Source: Tuctoria greenei
Taxonomy: Eukaryota; Streptophyta; Magnoliopsida; Poales; Poaceae
Assembly (NCBI GenBank): GCA_036927565.1
Contig: JAYESD010000010.1
Location: 119,194,866 to 119,258,865, forward strand
Direction: 5' to 3'
Length of the DNA: 64,000 nucleotides
The position numbers and the translations under genes were made by a program. The notes under the pieces are model-generated. The model worked only from the letters and a program-made list of their open reading frames with translations, ran no database searches and was not told the origin of the DNA. Every line of letters starts with the position of its first letter. Position 1 is the stretch's first letter. Positions 11,830-23,103 of the stretch are shown piece by piece.

Positions 11830-14549
11830 AATGCTCCAAGGCGGAATCCTAGGCCCACTGGAGGAGCAACTCAAGGCAACCAAGGACCACAAAATTTCGC
11901 TCGTGGCATGGTAAGACATGTATCTGTAGAAGAGGCTCAACAAGCCGAGGATGTTGTGATTGGTATGTTTCTCGCAAACTCCAATGCTGCTACTATATTA
12001 TTTGATTCTGGAGCATCCCATTCAGTCATCTCATCAAAGTATGTTGCAAAGCATAGCATGCCTATATCATACTTGAAGTATAATTTGTTGGTTAAATCTC
12101 TTGGAGGGCAGATGAGGACGAATATAGTATGTCCAAAAGTAAGTATTTCATAAGGGATTGACAAGGCTTGGACATTATACCTGGAATGGATTGTCTAAGG
12201 AAGCATAACAAAGTGATTCAATGTGCCACTCAAACAGTACAATTGACAAACGAGGAAGGAGTCAGTATAGAATTCAAGGAAGTTCAACCGACAACCGAGA
12301 AGGCAATGGTAAATCATGCAGGAGGAGTAACTTTGGAGCAAATTACTATTGTTCGTGAGTACCCAGAAGTGTTTCCTGAGGAATCACTAGGTATGCCACC
12401 TGATCGTGACATCGAGTTCGTCATTGATTTAATACCTGGAACTGCACCTATATAAAGAGGCCATATAGGATGCCTCCTAAGGAATTAGCAGAGTTCAAGT
12501 AGTAGAATCAAGAGCAGTTAGAGAAGGGTTTTATATGCCCAAGTCATAGCCATGGGGAGCCCCAGTGCTTTTCGTTGATAAGAAAGATGGATCCCAAAGA
12601 ATATTTGTATAGTACCGGTCTCTCAACAAGGTGACAACTAAGAATAAGTACATGTTGCCTCATATAGAGTATTTGTTTGAAAAAATGAAGGGTGCTTGAA
12701 TATTCTCTTAGATTGATCTTCGGTCGGGATATTTCCAAATGAAGATTAGACCATCAGACATACCTAAGATCAGGACACGGTATGGATCCTATGACTATAC
12801 GGCCATGTCATTTGGATTGACTAATGCACCCGCATACTTTATGTACCTCATGAACAAGGTCTTCATGGAGTATTTGGATAAGTTCTTGGTAGTGTTCATT
12901 GATGACATCATGATATACTCGAAAAGTGAAGAGGAGCTCGAAGAGCATTTAAGGCTAATGTTGCAGAAACTGCGAGAGCACTAGTTGTATGCCAAGTATA
13001 ACAAGTGCCAATTTTAGTTAAGGGAGATATTGTTCCTAGGCCATTTCATCTCTGGAGGAGGAGTGTCAGTCGACCCAGGAAAGGTTAGAGTTGTGCTAAA
13101 GTGGAAACCACCGCATTACGTGAAGGAAATAAGGAGTTTTCTTGGAATTGCATGATATTACCGTTGGTTCATCAAGGACTTTTCCAAGATAGCGAAGCCC
13201 ATGACTGAACTATTAATGAAGGAGAAGCCCTTCAAGTGGACTCATGCTTGTCCAGACAACTTTGTGAAGTTAAAGAAGAGACTGATGACCGCACCTGTGA
13301 AGGTATTGCCAGATGTGAGCAAGAGTTTTTATATCTATTGCAATGCTTCAAGGCAAGGGCTTAGTTGTGTCTTGATGCAAGAAGGCCGAATAGTAGCTTA
13401 TGCATCCAGGAAATTGAAGAAACATGAGCAAAATTATCTTACGCATGATCTCGAACTTGCAGCCGTAGTGCATACGTTGAAGATTTGAGACATTACGTTC
13501 TTGTCCATAGATGCGAAATTTATACGGATCATAAGAGTCTCAAGTACATATTCACGCAAACGGACCTAAATTTGAGGCAACGACGATGGTTGGAACTCAT
13601 TAAGAATTATGATGTAGGAATCAATTATCATCCAGGAAAAGCCAACGTAGTGGCTGATGCTTTGAGTCAAAAGGGAGCAAGCCGTCAACTTACCGTTAGG
13701 GAGTTGCCATCCGAGGTATGCAAGGAGTTTGAACAATTAAATCTTGGATTTGTGAATGAGATGAGAATAATGGAGTTCAAGCCGACCTTGGAACAGGAAA
13801 TTAGAGAAGGTCAAACAAAGGATACAAAAATCCAAGAAATCAAAGAAAGGACCCAAGAAGGAAGATAATTCAGATTCGATGAGGACGGCCATGGTACTCT
13901 ATGGCTAGGAAAACAGATTGTTGTGCCTAATGAAAAGCGTCTCTGAAGGCGATATTAAAGGAGGCACATGACTCACTTTACACCATCCATTTTGGCTGTA
14001 CAAAAATGTACACGGACTTGAAGACGTGCTACTGGTGGGATGGTATGAAAAGGGACATAGATGAATGTGTTGCATTGTGTGATGTATGCCAACGAGTCAA
14101 GGCTGAACATCAAAGGCCATTCAGATTATTGCAGTCATTGAAGATTCCAAAATTGAAGTGGGACGAGGTTGATATGGATTTCATAGTTGGTTTGCCTCGC
14201 ACTTCAGCAGGTTATGATTTGATATGGGTTATTCTGGATCGATTGACGAAATCAGCGCATTTCATTCCTGTCAAGACTACTTATAGTGGAGCAAAGTTGG
14301 CAGAATTATATATGGGAAGAATAGTGTGTTACACAGAGTGCCAAAGAAAATAGTTTCTAATAGAGGTTCACAATTTACCTCAAGGTTCTGGCAAAAGTTG
14401 CACATATTGATGGGGACTCAGTTCAATTTCAGTTCTGCATATCAACCTCAGATGGATGCACAGACCGAGTGAAGAAATCATATATTGAGGATATGCTAAG
14501 ATCTTGTGCACTAAAGTATGGAGGAAGTTGGGACAAAAGTCTGCCATAT
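11830..14549 (+). pseudogene. Element A pol: protease, RT, RNase H, integrase N-terminal part
   Basis: Domains run in order. The aspartic protease has LFDSGASHSVIS (about 11998-12034). The RT has DRDIEFVIDLIPGTAPI (about 12404), SFGLTNAPAYFM (about 12809) and an intact FIDD active site (12895-12906). RNase H is at about 13330-13690 with YASRKLKKHEQNY. The integrase zinc-binding domain (CYWW...CDVCQRVKAEHQRP, about 14020-14120) and core (VDMDFIVGLP, about 14170) follow. The integrase second catalytic Asp is changed: SDRG reads SNRG near 14354. Many stops occur, for example 12153, 12982 and 13486. Element C cuts the gene at 14550 and it resumes at 32384. Confidence 0.88.
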
Positions 14550-15754
14550 TGTGAGACCTGTGTGCCGAATACATTGGCTATGTCGACAAAAATTTTGAAT
14601 ACTACAAAACACCCTTTTAACAAGGTCTGTTTCTAGGTACAAGCTCCTGCAAGGTCCGACAATAGGTCTAACTTGTTTTGGGTAGCTACGACAAGGTTCG
14701 TCGTAAGGTATGACTTCTTTGTCTAGGTACGACTTATTTTGTCTAGGTTTGAATCAAGAACAATGCATATGAATGTATCATTGATGTTGCTGGAAATTGT
14801 TTACACGTGTGCATGGAGTGCATGGACGTGTTTGCATGGTTCCAAGCGTGAAGAAGAGATGTGGACGTAATGAATTGGTCAGAAAGGTCCAACCGACTAG
14901 GTTATGGACTCAGGTTGCGGTTGAGTCGTGTTTGACTCAAATATGGAAAGTTTTGAGTTGGTTATGATAGGATTTCGTGTGGGTCACAAAGTTGAGTTGT
15001 TTTTATAAATGAAGGATACATTTCTAAGGTGTTTGGAAGTTTTAATATTGCTTCTATCTACATATAGAAGAGTCTTGAGCAGTTATGGAAAGTTTCGGTG
15101 GAAACTGAGTATGATACGAGTTCTAGTTTGGTTGGGTTGGCCTCATGGCTGGTTATATAAGCAAGGGAGGTCAAATCTCGTGGTGCACGAATGTTGGGCT
15201 ATTCCTATTGTGTTATGTTGAATAAGATCGTAGTTTAAAGGAAAGTTTGTGCCTTGTTCGTCCAACCAATTTCAGACAAGTTTTCTCATCGAGTGTCTGC
15301 ATAACACTACCTTACTTCGGTGGTTTTATCATGACTCGAGTTTTACAGATCCAATTGAAGTGATTCTTTTTGGGTTGTCTCCAAAACTTGATTATATCTC
15401 ATCTGTGAAAATTTCATGGTCATTGGATTTGTTGTTTCTGATCTACACGAGTTTCTTTGCAGTGTTGTAGATCTAATTTTTCTCGAGTAGAACATATTGA
15501 TTTTTGTTCGATATTTTGATCGTAACTTGAGTTTTTCTTGACGGATTTTACTGATTCTTATGGCGACGTCTTCCTGACTTGATTCTCCACAATCTATATT
15601 GGTTTTGTCACAATTGATCACATTTAGATTAGTTGCACACACGACTTCTTTAACAGATCAATTTTCTGCCTAGGGGTTTTTGTTGCTTCCGCTGAAAAAG
15701 TTGTAATCTACCACACCCCCCCTGGTAGCTTTTCATGTGCTCTTTGATCCTAAA
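14550..15754 (+). repeat. 5' LTR of element C (internally deleted)
   Basis: This LTR of 1205 bp aligns to the 3' LTR at both ends. It lacks about 560 bp present in the 3' copy (roughly 30810-31370): after ggtccgac-type repeats near 14735 the sequence jumps to tttgaatcaagaacaatgca. TATATAA is at 15154-15160. The primer site starts at 15755. Confidence 0.88.
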
Positions 15755-15769
15755 ATTGGTATCAGAGCC
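15755..15769 (+). other. Primer-binding site of element C
   Basis: The bases attggtatcagagcc directly follow the LTR. They complement the 3' end of plant initiator Met tRNA, the standard primer for SIRE-type copia reverse transcription. Confidence 0.85.
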
Positions 15770-15815
15770 ACAATGCTCTAATCTTCGAGATTTGCACGTG
15801 TTTTGGATAATCATC

Positions 15816-17450
15816 ATGGAGAAATACTCCGCAAAACCATGTGTGTTTAGTTGTATTGATTTTCAGGTTTGGAAGGCACGCATGGAAGCCTTCATCCAGG
15901 AGCAGAGCTTTGCAATATGGGAAAAGATGTACAAGCCTGACGAAGTGCAGCCAAACGATCAAGTTACAGCTTCAAATCTGAGAGTTGTCGACAACAACAA
16001 CAAGGATCAGAACATGATCATACAAGGATTAACTCAAAGCGACTTCGACCGTGTTGCACACCTCCTATCTGCATACGATGTGTGGAAAAGCACTTTGCGA
16101 CTACCACGAAGGATCCAACACAATCAAGGAGGTAAGGCAAGATATATTAAAAAAAGGAATACATGCGTTTTGAGATGCAACCAGGTGAGTCCATCGATGA
16201 TTTATTTGCTCGCTTTAATAAAATTCTCAGCAACTTGCGTAGTGTCAATGTTAATTTGTCAGATGCTGAAAATGCTACGCAATTGTTAAGTGCATTAGAT
16301 ATGTAAATTTGGGAGATGAAAGTCACATTTATTTTCGAATCTACTGTCAGGAGTACTCTTACATTAGATGTTGTATATTCTAAATTGAAAACTCATGAAA
16401 TTGACATAACCTCACGTAAGAACCGTAGCAAGTCTCTTGCATTTGTTTCTCAACATGACATGCCTAGCTTCGGCAAATCTTCATCTTGTGGAACACTTGC
16501 TTTGTTGTCCACTCTAACCCTTGAACAGATTAAAGAGTTTCCAGAGAAAGAACTTGCACTCATCTCTACTCGGTTCTCAAAAGCATTGCAAAATGTGAGA
16601 ACTAGAAGGAGAGGAAGTACCGGATCTCAATGATGCTTCGGATGTGGTAAGATAGAACATTTTCGCATGGATTGCCCTAACCTTTCAGGTACTACTTCCC
16701 GTGATAAAAAACAAACAAGGACAAAACACTCTTCTTCAAACAACAATAAGAAAAAAAGGGTTTTACAGGAATAGTTTTATCTCAGCACTTCAAGAACTAT
16801 GCTCGAGCGATGTGGACATCGGAATTGACAAAGATGAAGATGATTTGGCAAACTTGTGCTTCATGGCGGGCAAATCAAGATCAAGTATGGAGGAGGCAGA
16901 ACACAACAGCGATAATGAAGAGGTATGTCCTACTTGCAAACAAATGTGTGATGCTATTTCTCGTGCCACTGTTATAGTTAAGAAAAAAGACAAAAAGCTT
17001 AGGGACAATGCTGTTAAAATTGAGTCACTAGAATTTTAAATTAATCATTTGAAATCTTTGACTCCTAGTGATGATTCTTATTCCTTGTGTGATTTAATCT
17101 ATGAACAATTGTCCTCTCTAAGAATTGCACACACCTCCACACTTGATAAACTTGAGTTACAGATTGAAAAGAACAAAAAGCTTGCTGCACTTAATGATAA
17201 AAACATGAAAGATGCTAGCTTTTCTACAATTGATTTGCATTATTCTAGTTGTGATGATCTTAACAAGAAGCTACATGATGCTATGAATGAAATTTCTTTT
17301 TTTGAACAATGGTTTACGTTCTCATGAGGTTAAATATTGTTCTAATTGCAAGTTAAAAGGAAAAATCTCAAGTGAAAACTGCCTAGACTTGTCTAAGAAA
17401 CTTGATGACATGATTAGGACACTAGAGTGAATTTTGTAATGCAAATAAGA
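15816..17450 (+). pseudogene. Element C gag
   Basis: The start at 15816 (MEKYSAKPCVF) is shared with elements E and H. The copia gag region has FQVWKARMEAFIQ and the SDFDRV / AYDVWK segments. A shift occurs near 16090-16150. A first zinc knuckle CFGCGKIEHFRMDCP is encoded at 16634-16675 immediately after an in-frame stop at 16631. Asp/Glu-rich and coiled-coil-like stretches follow (16780-17330). It is a structural particle protein, inactive because of several stops. Confidence 0.82.
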
Positions 17451-18110
17451 ACCTAAACTTGCTGCTGAACTCTTCCAAGTCTTGCAATGATAAAACTTGT
17501 TTAGGTTTGATTCTCATGCTCATGCTAAGGCACATCCACATAAAATTGTAATGTCATTAGGAAGTGGTTTGATTCAAACAGTTCCTAAATAAAAAGAAGT
17601 GATTTTCAAATCTGCAGGGGTGTTGTCTCATTCAGCTTCTAATAAACATGTTGCTTGCTCATCTAGACATGAACACAAAGTTAAATTTCATTGTACCCAC
17701 TGTGATAGAGATGGTCCTGTCATAGATTTTTGTTATAGACTAGCTAAACAATAGAAAAAGGAAAGAATGCAAGCTAGATCTCATAACTCTCATGCAACAT
17801 TTGCTGCACATGCTAAACCAAATATCAAGAACATGCAACCTGCTGTTATGAGTCAAAAACATGCAAAGTTTGCTCCAAACCTACTGTTTTTTTGTGTTAC
17901 TCATGTAACACCTCGTAAATCAGTAGCTGGGTACAAAAATCCTCAAACTTTTGCTCATAAACCTGTTGTTTTGTCTCAGCTTTCGTCTATTTTTCCTGCT
18001 ACACGTCATGTGACTTAGTACTAGATTCCTACATGCCTTTTGACTAACCCCAGTATTGAGTCATCGATGTATTGTGCTTCTATATAGGTTACACATTTGA
18101 GGAAGGAGAA
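17451..18110 (+). pseudogene. Element C gag-pol linker with second zinc knuckle
   Basis: A second knuckle is encoded at about 17696-17740 as FHCTHCDRDGPVIDFC. The His expected in C-x2-C-x4-H-x4-C is Pro here, while the homologous site in element H keeps His. Lys-rich sequence with HATFAAHAKPN-type repeats follows. Two-knuckle gag proteins are usual for this lineage. Confidence 0.6.
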
Positions 18111-20600
18111 CATTTGGATTTTGGATTCAGGTTGCTCACATCACATGACTGGTAATATAGATTAGTTCTCCTCCTTCTCTTTTGTGTCCCGTGTACAAAA
18201 TGTTACTTTTGGCGATAATTCTTCAACTCCTATAATTTCTAAAGGTTCGGTTAGAGTAAATAATCACTACATTTTGAAGGATGTGGCACTTGTTCAAAAT
18301 TTGAAATACAACTTGCTTTCTGTTTAACAATTGCTGGATGAAAATCTGGAAATTATTTTCATTAAAATTGTTGCAAGGTTGAAGATTCAAACATTGAGAT
18401 TATTTTTAACATGTCACAGTTTGGAAGAGTTCTTAAAGCTGATTTGATGTGTCCTCCTCTAAGCATAGTTGTCTAGTCGCCAATGATTCAAAGGACTTGT
18501 ATTTTTGGCATTGTAAACTTGGTCACATAGGTTTTGATCATCTAACGCGTGTTAGTGCTCTTGATCGCATATGTTGGCTGCCTAAGCTTAAAGGGTGTAA
18601 AGCAATTGTGTGCTCTTGTTGTAGACATGCTAAGACGGTTGCAGCTTCACATGCTCCTCTCACAATGACCATGAAAACTGAACCAGGTCAATTTTTGCAC
18701 CTTGACACTGTAGGACCTTCACGAGTTTAATCCTTCGGAGCTAAATGATATGTTCTTGTAATTATTGATGACTATTCTAGAACTCTTGGGTTTACTTTAT
18801 GGCATCTAAGGATGCAGCTTTTAGTCACTTTAGAGCTTTATTTCTTACATTATCAACTGATCTTCTAGGATCTTTAAAAGAAATCAGAAGTGATAACGGA
18901 ACCAAATTTAAAAATAAACCATTTGATCACTTTTGTGCTGAGAATTGGAATAAATCATCAATTTTATTCACCTTATGTACCTCAACAAAACGGTGTTGTA
19001 GAGAGAAATAACAGAATCTTAGTTGAGATGGCTAGGACTATGCTTAATGAATATCAAACTCCTGGAAAATTTTGGGCAGATGCAGTTGCAACCGCTTGTT
19101 ATGTCTCAAATTGTGTTTTCTTGCGTGCTAAGCTAGGAAAACACCATATGAGCTTTGGTTTGGACATAGGCCTAGTGTCACACTCTTTCGGGTCTTTGGT
19201 TGTAAATGCTTTGTTAAGAAACATGGTAATCTTGATAAATTTGAAGCTAGATCTGTTGATGGCATGTTTCTTGGTTATCCATCTCATACTAGAGGCTACC
19301 ATGTGCTTTTACATGACACTAACAAAATTGTGGAGACAGTTGAGTTTTCTTTTGATGAAGCTAGCCCAGGTACTAGCTCTAATATTGCAGGTCCAGATCC
19401 ATATCCGCAGGGGGAGAGCATTTTCATCGAAGAAGGGCGAAGAAGTGGTGGTGATGCCCGATAGTTCAGAAGCAAAAGACGGTTATCACGCTGCTGATTT
19501 TGCACCACAACCAGCACCAACAACTACTGCAGCTGGTACAGATCGTCCTCAAGCGACAAGTTCTTCGTTCTATGATGAACATGAAGAACAAGGAGTTTGT
19601 TAAGTGTCTACTTCCCCCTGAATCCTAAAAAGTCATCCTCCACAATAAATCATTGAGAGCTTGCACGAACGAGTCACACACTATGATGAGTTCAGAATTT
19701 GAGACGAGCATGATGGGAGAACTCACGTACTTTTTGTGGCTGCAAATCAAGCAAACCAAGAAGGGTACTTTTGTGCATCAAACGAAGTATACAAGAGACC
19801 TTCTTAAGCACTTCAACATGGATAAAAGCAAGCCTCTTCGGACACCAATGGTACAACAACAACACTTGAACTTGGTGAAGATGGTGACTCGGTCGATAAA
19901 AAAGAATATCAGAGCATGATTGGATCACTTTTGTACCTAACGGCTTCAAGACCGGACATACAATTCAATGTATGTCTTTGTGCACGGTTTCAATCTTCCC
20001 CACGTACTTCACATTGTCAAGCCGTCAAAAGGATTCTCAGATACTTACATGGAACTCAAGAATTTGGCATTTTCTTTCTTCTTCCCCAACCATTACTTTG
20101 AAAGCCTTTTCGGATGCTGATTTTTGGGGTTGTATGATTCATAGGAAATGTACTTTGAGTGCTTTTCATTTTCTTGGTACTTCACTTGTTGCTTGGTCCT
20201 CTAAAAAACAAAACTCAGTTGCACAATCCATAGCTGAATCTGAATATGTAGCTGCTGCTAGCGCTTGCTCACAAATTGTTTGGATTGTTCAAACACTTAA
20301 GGACTATGGGGTTGATCTAGATAGTGTTCCCTTATTTTGTGATAACACTAGTGCCATTTGCAATGCTAAATACCCTGTGCAGCATTCTAGAACTAAGCAC
20401 ATTGACATTAGGTATCACTTTCTTCGTGATAATGTTGAAAAAGGAAACATTGTGCTTCACCATGTAGATACCAAACAATAATTGGCTAACATTTTTACAA
20501 AACCTTTGGATTTCACTCATTTTTGTTACATTCGTAGTGAAATAGGGGTTATGCATCCTCATGGCTTAAATTGAGGGGGAATTTTGAAACTTGGGAAGTC
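18111..20600 (+). pseudogene. Element C pol: protease, integrase, truncated RT, RNase H
   Basis: The protease has WILDSGCSHHMTG (about 18114). The GAG-pre-integrase zinc domain has WHCKLGH...VCSCCRHAK (about 18505-18630). The integrase core keeps its acidic residues in HLDTVGP, RSDNGTKF and NGVVERNN (18695-19010). The RT is reduced to its C-terminal part: ELTYFLWLQIKQ (about 19720) and LYLTASRPDIQF (about 19930). The N-terminal and YVDD-bearing part is absent, with the junction near 19680. RNase H covers AFSDADFWG to RTKHIDIRYHFLRD (20100-20430). Stops and shifts occur throughout. Confidence 0.85.
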
Positions 20601-21580
20601 TATATGTGAATCTGAATTTAAAATAATATGAGCATAGTATTTCATACATATATGACTTTTTGATTCCTTTTACATGCTGAAAGTTCTTAATACATTACTC
20701 ATGTCATACATTTTGTAGTTTTTGCCATGACTAGTAGTTGGAAAAATTACTTACATTAAATATGGTCATGATCGAACTTTCTTGCTATTTTGAACTTGTT
20801 GCATGCTCACAAGTGCTTTTAATAATGAAAAATTAATCAATCAACTGTGCACATGTTGAGCTTTTATGATCAAATAAAAATGAGAAAAGATCAAGAGAAT
20901 ATGCATGCATTGCACTTCTTCTTTTGAGATGGCTTATCATTGCACTTAGATATGAACTTAGAAGAAGTTGTGTATGACTAAAACCATGTTCTTAAGCTTC
21001 TGATTGTCAAATGACATGAGCTTGACTTGGTTGGTTAGAATAAGGCAGATGCAACATATAATCTCTTGCAAATGTTATATGATCAGAATTTGTGCTTTAA
21101 ATAATATTAAAAAATGAAAATGAAGCAACAAGTGTCATGCTTTCAGGTTTTGAAATAGTTAAGTTTGTGAGATCATGACTTGCTTCAATTGAAAATTACA
21201 TTTGATCTCTAGCATGGCTTACACTACTTTATGTATTTCATTGATGTGATAGTGTAAGTTACTTGATAGTACGACTTGGATGAGCTTTGTTTTATATGTA
21301 TATGTTATAATATGCTCATAACAAATTAAAATTTCTCTTTTGTACCTTGTCAGATACATTGTCAAAGGGGGAGAAATTGATCACACATTTCACACATTCA
21401 CAAGTGTTTTGGCACGATTCTTCTCTGGGGGGAATTTTTTTGTTTTTCTTCTTATAATATTTCTAATTTACAAAGGGGAAGAAATATTTCGGAGAGAAAA
21501 TTGTTTTCAAAACTTTTCATGTGAATAAGCCAATGTTCGGGTTTTAAGTGGTGTTGCCAATGCATTTATCAAGGGGGAGA
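20601..21580 (+). other. Element C 3' untranslated region and polypurine tract
   Basis: About 1 kb of AT-rich sequence without a coding frame follows RNase H. It contains G-rich purine runs (aaagggggagaaattg near 21364) and ends with the polypurine tract aagggggaga at 21571-21580, directly before the 3' LTR. Confidence 0.7.
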
Positions 21581-21664
21581 TAGTGAGACCTATGTGTGAT
21601 GAATACATTGGCTATGCCGATAAAAGTTTTGAATACAGCAAAACACCCTTTTAACATGGTCCGT
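21581..21664 (+). repeat. 3' LTR of element C, first 84 bp
   Basis: It matches the start of the 5' LTR at 14550 (tgagacc...gaatacattggctatg...aaaacacccttttaac). It is cut at 21664 by element D and continues at 30661 after the target duplication tccgt. Confidence 0.88.
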
Positions 21665-21980
21665 TGAAAGCATCTAGGCCCCATGAGGTACGGTTTCGGT
21701 GATTAATGACAACCATTCGATATTACTAATGAATTTGTGAATGCAAGGTCTCAATAACACTCAATCAAATGAAATCAAAACTACATTGGAGACCCATATA
21801 AAATCAACGAATGAGATCAAATCAAATCATATGAAGACAAGAAGTGAAAGCTCTAACTTGATATCACTCAATGCTTGAAGACAATCAAAACAACATTTCA
21901 AACAAGTGTCAAAGAGGTCACAAGTTCAAATTCCAAAAGAACAACTCAAAACAACTCGAAGTCAACAAGTTGAACACACA

Positions 21981-22352
21981 GGATCATCCGATGGTCTTTG
22001 AGTTGACATGCATCGGTCGAGTTCGTTCAACTGAAGAAGAAGACCTCAGAACAAATGCACTCACCGGATCATCCGATGTGAGTGGCTCAGTGACATCGGT
22101 CCATCATCACAGATTGCAATACCATTGGACCAAGTGAAGCACCGGATCATCCGATGTGCAGACTTACACACATCGGTCGATCACTCCAGTGAGCCTCAAG
22201 ATCAAGCAAAATTCTGGAGGAAGAGCCACCGGATCATCCGATGAGAAGACAGATCAACATCGGTCTAACAACGGTCATATCTGACACAGTGACATCAGCT
22301 AATTTGGCTTTGACCGATGTTAACTGAAGGGGAGACATCGGATCATCCGGTG
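21981..22352. repeat. Five CGGATCATCCG motifs, most paired with CATCGGTC, in U3 of D
   Basis: Copies start near 21981, 22063, 22141, 22230 and 22336, 80-105 bp apart. Most are followed 20-35 bp later by CATCGGT. Each motif is an inverted repeat CGGA-TCA-TCCG, often extended to CCGGATCATCCGATG. The same set recurs in the 3' LTR and, in diverged form, at 26110-26465. The array sits 60-430 bp upstream of the TATA box, where plant LTR enhancers normally lie. Confidence 0.85.
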
Positions 22353-22408
22353 TTCGTAGAGAAGTGATGTCAGCCTACTTTTCCAACGGCTATCTCGTGG
22401 AGGCTGGC

Positions 22409-22416
22409 TATTTATA
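22409..22416 (+). promoter_or_regulatory. TATA box of the element D LTR promoter
   Basis: TATTTATA in the context ggctatttatacccc follows the motif array. The same box is at 30022-30029 in the 3' LTR. Position in the LTR (about 745 bp from the 5' end) fits the U3/R boundary. Confidence 0.7.
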
Positions 22417-23043
22417 CCCCTTCAACCTGTCAAATCGACAAGACTTGAAGCCCAGACATACTCTACACATCCTAGAGCATTCAAGCAATAGAGCTACCAC
22501 TTTCACATCATTTGTTCATCATTTGTACACCAAGAGATAGGCTAGAACTAGCTAGAGATAGTGCTTGGGTGCCTCCATTCTTGGTGATTGGAGTCTCTAG
22601 TGTAGTGAGAGCCCTAAGGGAGTGTCCCTTGGTGTGTGCAACTTCCGGAGCTTACCAAGAAGATTGTGGAAGCCCGGAGGATTCCAAAGTGTACAAGGCT
22701 TGAGCTCCACCTTGCCGAGGTTGGCGAACGGAGAAGAATAGTGAAGAACCCCCTTGTCTCGGTGACTTGGGAGTGGCAAAACCCTTTGGTGGGTGCCACA
22801 ACGTGGACGTAGGAAGATCCTTGTGATCTTACCGAACCACGGGATAAACTCCGTGTCCCTTGAGCGTTTGCATCCCTCTCCCTTTTTACACTTATGCAAT
22901 ATTCATTCCGCAACCTTAATTTACATTGATTGCATAGTTTAATCGCATAAGGGAATTGGGCTTTAGGTAGTTAGTTCTTAATTGTTTTAAAAATTGAAAG
23001 AAAGCCCAATTCACCCCCCCTCTTGGGCGTTTCGATCATTACA

Positions 23044-23058
23044 ATTGGTATCAGAGCC
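23044..23058 (+). other. Primer-binding site of element D
   Basis: The bases attggtatcagagcc directly follow the 5' LTR and complement the initiator Met tRNA 3' end. Confidence 0.9.
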
Positions 23059-23103
23059 TTGTTGCTCATTGGATCATTCTAGCTTCACCGCTAGAGAGCT
23101 TAA

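Larger units (their letters stand above)
21665..23043 (+). repeat. 5' LTR of element D
   Basis: This LTR of 1379 bp begins tgaaagcatctagg and ends cattaca. By eye it differs from the 3' LTR by about three substitutions (near 22350 and two near 23034-23040) and one base in a C-run near 23014. U3 holds five CCGGATCATCCGATG-type motifs (21981-22352). TATTTATA is at 22409-22416. Small open frames (for example 21871-22137) are present identically in both LTRs and are not genes. Confidence 0.93.

Noticed and set aside
21871..22913. Open frames inside the element D LTR (also at 29484-30526)
   Set aside because: They are identical in both LTRs, antisense to each other in part, and have no domain; they reflect LTR identity, not genes.
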